Below are positions 15,945-24,950 of a DNA stretch of 64,000 nt, piece after piece. The first letter of the stretch is position 1; the number at the start of each line of letters is the position of its first letter. Location of the stretch: NCBI GenBank assembly GCA_039714395.1, contig JBDLJH010000001.1:62001-126000 (forward strand), given 5' to 3'. The DNA is from JAPHSX01 sp039714395 (GTDB taxonomy: Bacteria; Pseudomonadota; Gammaproteobacteria; Thiohalomonadales; Thiohalomonadaceae). The notes beneath the pieces are model-generated. The model did not search any database, had not been told where the DNA came from, and saw only the letters and a program-made list of their open reading frames with translations. The position numbers were made by a program, and so were the translations under genes.

Positions 15945-17573
15945 ATGGCTTCGACGCTATGCATCGTTATGGCCCAGCTCAATATGCTGGTGGGCGACAT
16001 TGAGGGCAATGCCGATAAGGTGATTGCCGCCGCCCGACGTGCCCGTGATGAGATGCGGGCCGATGTCATCGTCTTCCCCGAGCTGACCCTCAGCGGTTAT
16101 CCGCCGGAGGATCTATTGCTGCGTTCCGGCCTGTACAATCGGGTGCTGCACGCGCTGGAGCGGGTCAAGCATGAGGTTTCCGGTATCGACGTAGTGCTGG
16201 GCTATCCCCATGCTGCCAGCGGTGGCCTCTATAATGCCGCCTCGCTGTTGCGTGACGGTGATACCGTTGCTACCTACCACAAGCACCACCTCCCCAATTA
16301 CAGCGTATTTGATGAGAAGCGTTACTTTGCCGAGGGCAGAAAGCCCTGCGTGGTTGAGGTCAAGGGGGTCAAGGTGGGCCTGACCATCTGTGAGGATGTG
16401 TGGCATCCCGCTCCGGTGGCGCTGGCGGCCGAGGCGGGAGCAGAACTGATCCTTAATCTCAACGCCTCGCCCTTTCATAGCGGCAAGGAGCTGGAGCGTG
16501 AAGAGGTGATGGCGGAGCGGGTGGCCGATGTCCATCTACCGATCATCTACGTCAATCTGGCCGGTGGACAGGATGAGCTGGTATTTGATGGTCGCTCCTT
16601 CGTGATGGACGGTGATGGTCAGGTGGTGCAGCGTGCCCCTGCCTTCGAGGAAGGCCTGTTTCTGGTGGAACTCGATTACGACGGTGAGGTGGTGACGCCG
16701 CGACCTGGCGAGATGGCGCCGGTACTGGGTGAAGAGGCGGCGGTCTACCAGGCACTGGTGCTGGGGGTGCGTGACTATATCGAGAAGAACGGCTTTCGTG
16801 GCGTAGTGCTGGGGCTCTCCGGTGGCATCGACTCGGCTCTCAGCCTTGCCATTGCTGTCGATGCCATCGGCCCTGAGCGGGTGGAAGCGGTGATGATGCC
16901 CTCGCGTTATACCGCCGATATGAGTGTGGCCGATGCCGAGGAGGAGGCGAACTATCTCGATGTCGACTATCAGGTGATCACCATAGAGCCGTTGTTTAAC
17001 GCATTCCTCTCCTCGTTGGCCCATGAGTTTGAGGGGCTGCCAGTCGATACCACCGAGGAGAACCTGCAAGCGCGCTGTCGTGGTGTGTTGTTGATGGCGA
17101 TCTCCAACAAAAAGCACAAAATTGTCCTTACCACCGGTAACAAGAGCGAGATGGCGGTGGGTTATGCCACCCTCTATGGTGATATGGCCGGTGGCTTTGA
17201 TGTACTTAAAGACGTGCCTAAGACCCTGGTGTTTCGCCTCTCTGAGTACCGCAATACCCTCGGTTATGTGATTCCGCAGCGGGTCATTGACCGCCCCCCC
17301 TCAGCGGAGTTGGCCCCTGATCAGAAAGACAGTGACTCATTGCCCGATTACCCGGTTCTTGATGCGATCCTCGAGCGTTATGTGGAGCAGGATCAGTGTC
17401 GTGATGAGATCGTGGCCGCCGGTTTTGACGAGGATGAGGTGCGGCGGGTGATTGGTCTGGTGGATCGCAATGAGTACAAGCGCCGTCAGGCAGCACCCGG
17501 CGTGCGCATTACCCGTCGTGCCTTTGGTCGTGATCGCCGCTACCCCATTACCTCAGGTTTTGGCCGGCGGTGA
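15945..17573 (+). CDS. nadE: Glutamine-dependent NAD+ synthetase
   Basis: 542-residue two-domain enzyme. The N-terminal nitrilase-type glutaminase has the Glu-Lys-Cys triad at E46, K113 and C149 (TICEDVWHP). The C-terminal synthetase has the PP-loop LSGGIDSA at about 291-298. It amidates nicotinic acid adenine dinucleotide to NAD+ using glutamine nitrogen. Length and both active sites are intact. The position directly before the PII gene glnB ties it to nitrogen status, a frequent arrangement in this group. Confidence 0.95.
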   Translation: MASTLCIVMAQLNMLVGDIEGNADKVIAAARRARDEMRADVIVFPELTLSGYPPEDLLLRSGLYNRVLHALERVKHEVSGIDVVLGYPHAASGGLYNAASLLRDGDTVATYHKHHLPNYSVFDEKRYFAEGRKPCVVEVKGVKVGLTICEDVWHPAPVALAAEAGAELILNLNASPFHSGKELEREEVMAERVADVHLPIIYVNLAGGQDELVFDGRSFVMDGDGQVVQRAPAFEEGLFLVELDYDGEVVTPRPGEMAPVLGEEAAVYQALVLGVRDYIEKNGFRGVVLGLSGGIDSALSLAIAVDAIGPERVEAVMMPSRYTADMSVADAEEEANYLDVDYQVITIEPLFNAFLSSLAHEFEGLPVDTTEENLQARCRGVLLMAISNKKHKIVLTTGNKSEMAVGYATLYGDMAGGFDVLKDVPKTLVFRLSEYRNTLGYVIPQRVIDRPPSAELAPDQKDSDSLPDYPVLDAILERYVEQDQCRDEIVAAGFDEDEVRRVIGLVDRNEYKRRQAAPGVRITRRAFGRDRRYPITSGFGRR

Positions 17574-17635
17574 TTCCAAGTGTACGAATTCCTGTTATTC
17601 TTTCACTATATGATTAAGCGATAAGGAAGAGAAAA

Positions 17636-17974
17636 ATGAAAAAGGTTGAGGCGATCATCAAACCGTTCAAGCTGGATGATGTCCGCGAGGCGCTTTCCGA
17701 GATCGGCGTGACCGGTATGACGGCCACCGAGGTGAAGGGGTTTGGACGCCAGAAGGGACATACCGAGCTTTATCGCGGCGCCGAGTATGTAGTCGATTTT
17801 CTGCCCAAGGTAAAGATTGAGCTGGTGGTAGAGGAGTCGATGGTGGAGCAGTGCATTGAGGCGATTGTCGGTGTGGCCCGTACCGGTAAGATTGGCGATG
17901 GTAAGATCTTCGTGACACCGGTTGAGCGTACTATTCGTATCCGTACCGGTGAAGAGGGTCCGGAGGCGATCTAG
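17636..17974 (+). CDS. glnB: Nitrogen regulatory protein P-II
   Basis: 112 residues, the exact PII length. It starts MKKVEAIIKPFKLDDV; the T-loop has the uridylylation site Tyr51 in RGAEYVVDF, and the B-loop is VARTGKIGDGKIF. It senses 2-oxoglutarate, ATP/ADP and (through UMPylation) glutamine. GlnB is preferred over GlnK because no amtB lies beside it; this is not certain. AAGGAAGAG lies ahead of the ATG. Confidence 0.92.
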   Translation: MKKVEAIIKPFKLDDVREALSEIGVTGMTATEVKGFGRQKGHTELYRGAEYVVDFLPKVKIELVVEESMVEQCIEAIVGVARTGKIGDGKIFVTPVERTIRIRTGEEGPEAI

Positions 17975-17985
17975 GTGGGAGCGCC

Positions 17986-18040
17986 GTAGGAGCGCTTCCA
18001 GCGCGATTCCAGGTGCATCGCGGCGGAGTCGCCCCTACAG
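17986..18040. repeat. REP-like palindromic pair
   Basis: GTAGGAGCGCTTCCAGCGCGATT, an 8-base spacer, then ATCGCGGCGGAGTCGCCCCTACAG: two related palindromic units facing each other. Close copies lie at 61941-61997 and a half copy at 62054-62076. The core resembles REP elements of Pseudomonas and relatives. The right end supplies the stop codon (18035-18037) of the nitroreductase gene. Confidence 0.8.
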
Positions 18041-18556
18041 ATGTGTTACCACCTCATCGAGATTTCGGCGGGGTGACTCTTCCGGCAGCTCTGCCGGATA
18101 GCCAACGCAGAGGACGGCAACCGGCTCCAGTCCGGCCTCCAGTTTTAATGAACTTTTCAGTTTTTCCTCATCGAACTGACCGATCCAGGTCGAGCTCAAT
18201 CCCGCAGCAACGATCGCCAGTTGTGCATAAGAGGCCGCAATGGTGGCATCCTGCAGGGCGTAGAGTTTTTCACCGCGTTCGCCGTATTTGTTTGCTGCCC
18301 GTTGTGGGTCGCTACAGAAGAGCAGGGATATAGGTGCCTCGGTAATAAAGGGCTGGTTCATGGCTGCGGCGTTGAGCAGCTCAAGTTTTGCATCGTCCTT
18401 TATCACGTAGATATGATAAGACTGCAGGTCACCCGCTGAGGGGGCGGCACAGGCCATCTCCAGAATGGCATGTAGTTTTTCTGCTTCTACCGGCAGATCA
18501 TCACGAAATTTTCGCACTGAGTGGCGGTGCCGCACCGTTTCAAAAAAATCCCACAT
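18035..18556 (-). CDS. Nitroreductase-family oxidoreductase
   Basis: 173 residues of the FMN-dependent nitroreductase fold. It begins with the typical MWDFFETVRHRHSVRKF, whose RHSVRKF contacts FMN, and has AAPSAGDLQSYHIYVI (about residues 36-51) and the late GLSSTWIG segment. Substrate unknown. The REP-like repeat overlaps its last codon and stop, so the natural C-terminus may have been altered by insertion of the repeat. It lies 12 bp after bamD on the same strand. Confidence 0.85.
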   Translation of the reverse strand: MWDFFETVRHRHSVRKFRDDLPVEAEKLHAILEMACAAPSAGDLQSYHIYVIKDDAKLELLNAAAMNQPFITEAPISLLFCSDPQRAANKYGERGEKLYALQDATIAASYAQLAIVAAGLSSTWIGQFDEEKLKSSLKLEAGLEPVAVLCVGYPAELPEESPRRNLDEVVTHL

Positions 18557-18568
18557 GCTGTCTCTCCC

Positions 18569-19351
18569 TTACTGTTTTATTGAGCTATCCTGTTGTTTTA
18601 GCTCGGCCAGACCGGAATGTTCTGGATGGTTTAGTTCCAGCACCCTCATGGCATCGGTGGCCAGGTCGGTTAATTGCATTTCGCGGTAGGCCTTGACCAT
18701 AATCACCAATGCATCGGGTATGGCAGTGGAACGTTGGTAGTTTTCCAGTACATATTTGGCGCGGTTTGCTGCAGCCAGATAGGTGCCTCGTTTGAGGTAA
18801 TAGGCGGCGGCATGCACTTCGTGACGTGCCAGGGTGTTGCGTAGTTGGGTCATACGTTTGAGGGCATCGGGGCTGTAGCGACTGTTGGGGAAACGGGTCA
18901 TCAGCTCTTTGAAGTAGTCGAATGACTCGCGCACCCCGGCAGGGTCTCGTGCAGCGGGGTCCTGTTTGAAATATTTGTTTAGAAACCCCTTGTTTTGATC
19001 GAAGGTCGCCAGTCCGCGCAGATAGTAGGCATAGTCCACACTGGCATGGCGCGGGTGGAATTTAATGAAACGATCTGCTGCGGCCACTGCCGAGCTAGTT
19101 TCTCCCGCCTTGTAGTGGGCATAGATGGTCTCTAGCTGTGCCTGTTGGGCATAACGGCCATAAGGGTAGCGGGACTCGAGTTTGGTGTAGTTTTCGATGG
19201 CCTGTTCGTAATTACCATCGTTCAATGCATCCTTCGCTTCCTGGTAGAGGCGCTCGGCACTCCAACCTGAGGTTGGATCCTCATTAATCGAGGCGCAGGC
19301 GACAAGAGCTGATAATAGGGAAATGATGGACAACAATTTAATAAAGCGCAT
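18569..19351 (-). CDS. bamD: Outer membrane assembly lipoprotein BamD
   Basis: 260-residue lipoprotein with lipobox LVACA (Cys19) and five TPR-like repeats (about residues 30-240), including ALNDGNYEQAIENYTKLESRYPYG and the later SRYSPDALKRM. Essential partner of BamA in folding beta-barrel proteins at the outer membrane. Divergent from rluD, the usual gammaproteobacterial arrangement, which strengthens the call. Confidence 0.95.
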   Translation of the reverse strand: MRFIKLLSIISLLSALVACASINEDPTSGWSAERLYQEAKDALNDGNYEQAIENYTKLESRYPYGRYAQQAQLETIYAHYKAGETSSAVAAADRFIKFHPRHASVDYAYYLRGLATFDQNKGFLNKYFKQDPAARDPAGVRESFDYFKELMTRFPNSRYSPDALKRMTQLRNTLARHEVHAAAYYLKRGTYLAAANRAKYVLENYQRSTAIPDALVIMVKAYREMQLTDLATDAMRVLELNHPEHSGLAELKQQDSSIKQ

Positions 19352-19411
19352 AGGATCTGTTTCTTTGGTTTTTAATGTACAGGCAGCACCTGATAAAGGT
19401 TAAGTATACCT

Positions 19412-20413
19412 ATGGCACCGTCCGGAATAAACGAATCTAATGAGAATGATGCAGAGGAGGAGCTGACGCTTCATGCCGAGGTTGCGCCTGAGCAGGCGGG
19501 ACGTCGCCTCGACCAGGTGCTGGCTGAGCTGTTTTCTGACTATTCCCGCTCACGTCTGACCCAGTGGCTGAAACAGGGGCAGGTGGAGGTTGATGGTAAG
19601 TCACGCAAGCCGCGGGACAAGGTGCTGGGTGGTGAGCAGATCTCCCTGAAGGTAAAGCTGGAGCGTGATGAGCGCTGGGAGCCTGAGCCAATTCCCCTCG
19701 ATATCGTCTATGAGGATGAGTCGATTATCGTTATCAACAAACCGGCGGGGCTGGTGGTGCATCCGGCGGCGGGAAACTGGCAGGGCACTCTGCTCAATGC
19801 CCTGTTACACCACGATCAAAACCTTGATGCGGTGCCGCGTGCCGGTATTGTCCATCGTCTTGATAAGGAGACCAGCGGCCTGCTGGTGGTGGCGCGTACC
19901 CTGGAGGCGCAGACCAGCCTAGTTGGACAGTTACAGGATCGCAGTCTCACCCGTGAGTATGACGCGGTGATTAATGCTGTGCTGACGGGTGGTGGCAAGG
20001 TGGATGCCCCCATCGGTCGTCACCCGGTTGATCGCAAACGCATGGCGGTGGTTCAAAATGGCAAACCGGCGGTGACCCACTATCGGATAGCGGAGCGTTT
20101 TCGCGCCCACACCCATATTAAGGTGAAGCTGGAGACCGGGCGCACCCACCAGATCCGGGTCCACATGGCTTACCTCAAATATCCGTTGGTAGGTGACCCG
20201 GTCTACGGTGGACGCCTGCGACTGCCGCGTGCCAGTGGTGAGTTGTTGCAACAGACCCTGCGCAAATTCCCCCGCCAGGCACTGCACGCCTCGCGCCTCG
20301 GCCTGCAACACCCGCAGAGCGGTGAGTATATGGAGTGGCAGGTTCCACTGCCTGAAGATATGGAACAGCTGCTGGCAGTGTTGCGTCAGGATCTTGCCGA
20401 GTCGGAGTCCTGA
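19412..20413 (+). CDS. rluD: 23S rRNA pseudouridine synthase RluD
   Basis: 333 residues. N-terminal S4 RNA-binding domain (about 28-85) and a pseudouridine synthase domain with catalytic Asp151 in GIVHRLDKETSGL, plus ETGRTHQIRVHM. It modifies helix 69 of 23S rRNA (U1911, 1915, 1917 in E. coli numbering). Its TGA abuts the GTG start of the next gene, and bamD is divergent upstream, the typical bamD-rluD-pgeF neighbourhood. Confidence 0.96.
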   Translation: MAPSGINESNENDAEEELTLHAEVAPEQAGRRLDQVLAELFSDYSRSRLTQWLKQGQVEVDGKSRKPRDKVLGGEQISLKVKLERDERWEPEPIPLDIVYEDESIIVINKPAGLVVHPAAGNWQGTLLNALLHHDQNLDAVPRAGIVHRLDKETSGLLVVARTLEAQTSLVGQLQDRSLTREYDAVINAVLTGGGKVDAPIGRHPVDRKRMAVVQNGKPAVTHYRIAERFRAHTHIKVKLETGRTHQIRVHMAYLKYPLVGDPVYGGRLRLPRASGELLQQTLRKFPRQALHASRLGLQHPQSGEYMEWQVPLPEDMEQLLAVLRQDLAESES

Positions 20414-21148
20414 GTGTCGTTACCGATCATCACCCCTGACTGGCCCGCGCCAAAGCGTGTGCGGGCACTTACTACCACCCGCCTTGGTGGGGTCAGTCTG
20501 CCCCCTTATGACAGTCTCAACCTGGGTGACCATGTGGGTGATGACCCTGCTGCCGTCGCCGAGAATCGTCGCCGCCTGTGTGAGGAGTTGGGGCTGCCGG
20601 CCGAGCCGCGCTGGTTGAGTCAGGTGCATGGCACCTCCTGTTGCGATGCGGCGAGTACACGGCCTGGTACCGAGGCCGATGCGCTGTTTGCCGTCCAGCC
20701 GGGAGTGGTCTGTGCGGTACTTACCGCCGATTGTCTGCCGCTGCTGCTGTGCGATATGGCCGGTGAGCGGGTAGCGGCAATACATGCCGGCTGGCGCGGT
20801 CTGCTCGATGGGGTGATCGAAAATAGTGTGCAGGAGATGGCGGCCGAGGGTGAGGTGATGGCATGGTTGGGACCGGCCATCGGTCCTGCCGCCTTCGAGG
20901 TGGGTGATGAGGTGCGCCGCGCTTTTGTTGAGCAGGACCCGGCCGCCGCCGAGGCCTTTGTACATGGTGAGGCTGATCGTTGGCTGGCCGATATTTATCG
21001 GCTGGCACGTCAGCGCTTGTCCGCCTGTGGTATTACCCGGGTTTACGGTGGTGATCTTTGCACCTTCTCCGAGCGGGAGCGTTTTTACTCCTACCGCCGC
21101 GATGGTCAGACCGGGCGTATTGCCTCGTTGATCTGGATTGAAAAATAG
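20414..21148 (+). CDS. pgeF: YfiH/PgeF-family multicopper-fold protein
   Basis: 244 residues starting with GTG immediately after the rluD stop. The family's zinc/catalytic residues are present in VHGT, LTADCLPLLL and AAIHAGWRGLL. In E. coli the protein corrects misincorporated residues in peptidoglycan precursors; other members have been reported with purine nucleoside phosphorylase or laccase-like activity. Translational coupling with rluD is conserved in gammaproteobacteria. Confidence 0.92.
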   Translation: MSLPIITPDWPAPKRVRALTTTRLGGVSLPPYDSLNLGDHVGDDPAAVAENRRRLCEELGLPAEPRWLSQVHGTSCCDAASTRPGTEADALFAVQPGVVCAVLTADCLPLLLCDMAGERVAAIHAGWRGLLDGVIENSVQEMAAEGEVMAWLGPAIGPAAFEVGDEVRRAFVEQDPAAAEAFVHGEADRWLADIYRLARQRLSACGITRVYGGDLCTFSERERFYSYRRDGQTGRIASLIWIEK

Positions 21149-21217
21149 CTGAATTGGCTTGATGCCGGGGTGGTTTGCGTTATGATGCCTGCCTAATTAC
21201 CAGAATAATTTGTCGTC

Positions 21218-22021
21218 ATGGAATTTCTGCATCTCAGCCTGTTAACTCAAATCATCCTCTTCAGCCTGCTGGGCGGAGTGCTGAGTGTTATTGCCGCCTC
21301 TACCTTTTTGCTGTTCCCGGAGCCGTGGCGTAATCGCCTGCTGCCCCATTTAGTCAGTTTTGCCATCGGTGCCCTGCTGGGGGCGGCCTTTTTGGCGCTG
21401 CTGCCGCATGCCATCGATTTTGCTGCCGGTGATGTACACGATATTAGCTTCACCGTATTGCTCGGCCTGATGGGCTTTTTTATTCTGGAGAAGATGGTGT
21501 TGTGGCGACACTGCCACTCCGATACGTGCGAAGCGCATACCCCGGATGCCCATTCCGGGCACAACCACGAACACAGCGCCTCTGGGGCGATGATCCTCAT
21601 CGGTGATGGTCTGCATAACTTTGTCGATGGGGTGTTAATTGCCGCCGCCTTCATGGTGGATCCACATCTTGGTATTGTTACCGCGTTGGCGGTGGCAGCC
21701 CACGAGATCCCGCAGGAGGTGGGTGATTTTGCCATCCTGCTGCACAGCGGCTTTAGTCGAACCAGGGCCCTTCTCTTCAATATCCTTGCCAGCGTTACCA
21801 CTCTGGTCGGAGCATTGCTTGCCTACTACAGCCTTGGCGAGGCGCAACAGTTATTGCCCTATGTGCTGGCCATCGCCGCCGCCAGCTTTATCTATATCGC
21901 GGTGGCGGATCTGATCCCTGGCCTGCATAAGCGCAGTCAGCTGACTGCATCTATCCAGCAGGTATTGTTGATCGGCCTCGGTATCGGTGTGATCTATCTG
22001 GCACACTCAACCCTCCATTAA
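21218..22021 (+). CDS. ZIP-family divalent metal transporter
   Basis: 267 residues, eight hydrophobic segments. Helix 4 has HNFVDGVLIAAAF and helix 5 has AHEIPQEVGDF, the paired His/Asn/Glu motifs forming the metal pathway in ZIP proteins. A His-rich cytoplasmic loop (HCHSDTCEAHTPDAHSGHNH region, about residues 102-124) probably binds zinc. Metal specificity cannot be read; zinc is likely. It is followed after 11 bp by gcvR. Confidence 0.9.
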   Translation: MEFLHLSLLTQIILFSLLGGVLSVIAASTFLLFPEPWRNRLLPHLVSFAIGALLGAAFLALLPHAIDFAAGDVHDISFTVLLGLMGFFILEKMVLWRHCHSDTCEAHTPDAHSGHNHEHSASGAMILIGDGLHNFVDGVLIAAAFMVDPHLGIVTALAVAAHEIPQEVGDFAILLHSGFSRTRALLFNILASVTTLVGALLAYYSLGEAQQLLPYVLAIAAASFIYIAVADLIPGLHKRSQLTASIQQVLLIGLGIGVIYLAHSTLH

Positions 22022-22032
22022 GGAGTAACACG

Positions 22033-22554
22033 ATGAGTCATTGGTACATGTTGACCCTGGTGGGTAAAGATCGCCCCGGCATCGTTGCCCATGTTAGTGC
22101 TGCCCTGTTCGACGGTGGGTGTAACCTGGGCGAGGCGAGCATGATGCGTCTCGGTGGCAACTTCACCATTATGTTGATGGTGCAGTTCGACGGGAGCACC
22201 AGGGGGCTGGATAACCTGCTGGAGCCGGTGGCCGACTCCATGGGGCTGCACCGCCACATCGACCGCATCGATGCCGATTTACACCACCATCAGGAGCCTG
22301 ATGTACGCATTACCGTCTACGGTGCGGATCGCGCCGGTATCGTCTCACGCATCACTGGTGGGCTGGCCGAGGCCGGGCTGCACATTCTCGATATGGAGAC
22401 CAGTGTCGCCGGTACTGAGGAGAAGCCGATCTACATTATGCAGATCGAGGGTCATGCCACCGAAGGGGTTGAGGCACTGCAGTCGGCGCTCGAGATCGTT
22501 GTTCAGGACGGCGTTGAGGCACAGCTGGAAACCATCGAAACCCTCATCGGATAA
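22033..22554 (+). CDS. gcvR: GcvR-like protein with two ACT domains
   Basis: 173 residues with two ACT domains: VGKDRPGIVAHVSAALFDGGCNL (about residues 10-32) and YGADRAGIVSRITGGLAEAGLHI (about 97-119). Members bind amino acids; E. coli GcvR represses glycine cleavage by binding GcvA. No gcvA is in view, so regulation of glycine metabolism here is inferred from family. AAGGAG lies 7 bases before the ATG. Four bp separate it from def. Confidence 0.85.
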   Translation: MSHWYMLTLVGKDRPGIVAHVSAALFDGGCNLGEASMMRLGGNFTIMLMVQFDGSTRGLDNLLEPVADSMGLHRHIDRIDADLHHHQEPDVRITVYGADRAGIVSRITGGLAEAGLHILDMETSVAGTEEKPIYIMQIEGHATEGVEALQSALEIVVQDGVEAQLETIETLIG

Positions 22555-22558
22555 GAGC

Positions 22559-23071
22559 ATGGCGGTTCTTGAGATCCTTACCTACCCCGATGAGCAGTTA
22601 AAGCAGGAGTCGGCCCCGGTCGAGCAGGTCGATGATGCGTTGCGCAGCTTTATTGCCGATCTCGAAGAGACCATGGATACCGGCCCCGGTGGTGTTGGTA
22701 TCGCCGCACCACAGGTAGGGTGCTTTCAGCGTATTATTATTGTCGACTGCTCAAAGACCCGCAAGCCGGTGCCAAATCATGGCAGACTGTTTTTGATCAA
22801 TCCCGAGATTAGCGATTGGGAGGGGATGGCGGTGGGGCGTGAGGGTTGCATGTCGGTGCCCGACTATACTGGTAATGTGATCCGTGCCGAGTCGCTCACC
22901 CTGAAGGCGCTCGATATTGACGGTAAAGAGCAGGAATTCCATTGCCAGGGCTTTGAAGCACGTGCTATTCAGCATGAGATGGATCACCTCGATGGCATGC
23001 TGTTTCTTGAGCGTCTGGTCAGTCGCCGCAATGATCTTTTCAAGCGTAAGGTCTACCAGAAGAAAAAGTAG
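22559..23071 (+). CDS. def: Peptide deformylase
   Basis: 170 residues from the ATG at 22559; upstream in-frame codons lie inside gcvR and are not family-like. The three motifs are intact: GVGIAAPQVG (46-54), EGCMSV with metal ligand C97, and HEMDH with H139, E140 and H143. Removes the formyl group from nascent proteins. Unusual in being separated from fmt and grouped with gcvR, suggesting a second, non-fmt-linked copy in the genome. Confidence 0.95.
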   Translation: MAVLEILTYPDEQLKQESAPVEQVDDALRSFIADLEETMDTGPGGVGIAAPQVGCFQRIIIVDCSKTRKPVPNHGRLFLINPEISDWEGMAVGREGCMSVPDYTGNVIRAESLTLKALDIDGKEQEFHCQGFEARAIQHEMDHLDGMLFLERLVSRRNDLFKRKVYQKKK

Positions 23072-23141
23072 TGCCACACATTCAGCGGAGCGTATGCATA
23101 TGTTCCATATCGTTATACGAAAATGAGCTTGGGTATAGACA

Positions 23142-23864
23142 GTGAACAGTGAGGCATCCTTTCCGCTACTCCTTACCGTTGGTCTCGTTGCACTCTTTCT
23201 CTTTGCCGTTGGTTTATGGCTATGGCGTGTCAGCGGACGTGCTGCTCGGGTGGACTGGGGAGGAACTCTAGTCAACCATATTGATGGCTTTGGCCGACTC
23301 CTCTGCAACCGTTATCACCGTCTACGGGGGGATTCACTCTATCTTCCCGAAAGTGGTTCGGCGATCGTGGTGGCCAACCACATATCCGGTCTTGACCCGT
23401 TCCTTCTTATCGCGGCCAGCAAACGTCGTCTGCGCTTTATCATTGCCAGTGAGCAGTACCACCGTTTCGGCCTAACCTGGCTGTTTCGAGCCGCAGGTTG
23501 CATTCCGGTGGACAGGAAGGGGCGCCCTGAACGGGCCTTTCGTGCAGCCCTTAAGGCCTTGGCAGAGGGGGAGGTGGTGGCACTGTTTCCCCATGGCACC
23601 ATTCATCTCGATAGTGATCCGTATCGAAAACTTAAGCCTGGTGCTATACGGCTGGCCCAGTTGGCAGACTGTCCCATTTATCCGGCGCGGATTGACGGGG
23701 TACGTGCCGCAGGGGGGATCGTGCTGCCGGTGTTGTTGCGTGGCAGGGCGAAGATAGAAAACTTCCCGGTGATAGATTGTTCCGGGCGAGAGCAGGCTGA
23801 CTGTTTGCTGGAGCTTGAGCAGATGTTGGTGAAGCAAGATGCGGAGGGAAAACTCCAGCATTAG
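23142..23864 (+). CDS. 1-acyl-glycerol-3-phosphate acyltransferase-family protein (PlsC-like)
   Basis: 240 residues, GTG start. One N-terminal membrane helix (about 8-28), then an acyltransferase domain with block I NHISGLD (about 79-85; an HX4D-type motif), block III region GCIPVDRKG and ALFPHGTIH, which replaces the usual FPEGT glutamate by histidine. The standard role is making phosphatidic acid. It lies just before the resorcinol-type cluster and could acylate that product instead, but the 149-bp gap leaves this open. Confidence 0.8.
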   Translation: MNSEASFPLLLTVGLVALFLFAVGLWLWRVSGRAARVDWGGTLVNHIDGFGRLLCNRYHRLRGDSLYLPESGSAIVVANHISGLDPFLLIAASKRRLRFIIASEQYHRFGLTWLFRAAGCIPVDRKGRPERAFRAALKALAEGEVVALFPHGTIHLDSDPYRKLKPGAIRLAQLADCPIYPARIDGVRAAGGIVLPVLLRGRAKIENFPVIDCSGREQADCLLELEQMLVKQDAEGKLQH

Positions 23865-24013
23865 CTTCAGTTCGCGCCGTGAGGCAAGTGTGGTACTAGC
23901 TCGTGCTGGCGTCATTAAGGCTGAGTGCCCCCGCCTTTCCATGTATAATTTCACACACAATAATTTAATGGCCGCTTAACAGTACAGAGAAACAGGCGCA
24001 GAGGCGTTTCGCA

Positions 24014-24946
24014 TTGATACGAATTGAACACCTGACAAAATTCTATGCCAGACAGCACAAAGCGGCCCTGGATGATGTCACTCTTAATATCCCTGAAGGA
24101 AGTGTGTTTGGTTTGCTCGGCCCCAACGGTGCAGGGAAAACCACCCTGATCTCCATTCTTGTCGGGCTGCAGAAGAAGAGTTCGGGTGAGGTCTGGTTTG
24201 ATGGTAAACCTCTGGAACAGTCACTCTCGACATTACGCTCTGTAACGGGTTTTGTCCCACAGGATCTGGCCTTTTACCCTATGTTGAGCGTGACGGAAAA
24301 TCTGGCGTTTTACGCTGCGGCTTTTGGTATAAAAAAAGCGCTATCTGCACAACATATTGAATATGTGATTGATGCAACGAGACTGCATGAGCATGTGTCA
24401 AAAACGGCTGAAAATCTTTCGGGTGGTTTGAAACGCCGTCTCAATCTGGCCATCGGCCTGCTGAACAGACCGCGAATATTATTTCTTGATGAACCGACGG
24501 TGGGAATTGATCCTCAGTCACGTAACTTCATCCTCAATACGATAGCTGAGATCAACCGCAGCGAGGGTACTACGGTTATCTATACCTCGCATTACATGCA
24601 GGAAGTACAGCAGTTGTGCGATACGATTGCCATTATCGATGATGGGCGCATACGTCTTTATGGTGAGTTACAGCAGCTGTTAAATGATGCCTCTCAGTCT
24701 CGCCTTGAATTTCGCCTGCAGCATAAAGCCGATCAGGGTTTATCGACAATGTTGCGTGATAAGTATGGTGCAGATAGCACTGATGGTCATGCTTTCTCTA
24801 TTGCGGACGCCAATCTTTCTCGTGTGCTTGAGGAGTTACCAGCGCTACTTCAGCAGCAGGGGAATTCTATGCTAGGGGTGCGCAGCGGTTATCAAAATCT
24901 GGAAGACCTTTATATGCTACATGTTAACGATGGATCCGGGGCATAA
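24014..24946 (+). CDS. ABC exporter ATP-binding protein (lipid cluster)
   Basis: 310 residues, apparent TTG start. Walker A GPNGAGKTT (about residues 36-44), signature LSGGLKRRL, Walker B ILFLDEP, D-loop VGIDPQS and TSHYMQEV. The C-terminal ~90 residues match drug-exporter ATPases. It is the first gene of a five-gene + strand unit with the permease, acyl carrier protein and two ketosynthase genes, so it should energise export of the cluster's product. Confidence 0.88.
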   Translation: MIRIEHLTKFYARQHKAALDDVTLNIPEGSVFGLLGPNGAGKTTLISILVGLQKKSSGEVWFDGKPLEQSLSTLRSVTGFVPQDLAFYPMLSVTENLAFYAAAFGIKKALSAQHIEYVIDATRLHEHVSKTAENLSGGLKRRLNLAIGLLNRPRILFLDEPTVGIDPQSRNFILNTIAEINRSEGTTVIYTSHYMQEVQQLCDTIAIIDDGRIRLYGELQQLLNDASQSRLEFRLQHKADQGLSTMLRDKYGADSTDGHAFSIADANLSRVLEELPALLQQQGNSMLGVRSGYQNLEDLYMLHVNDGSGA

Positions 24947-24950
24947 GCAC

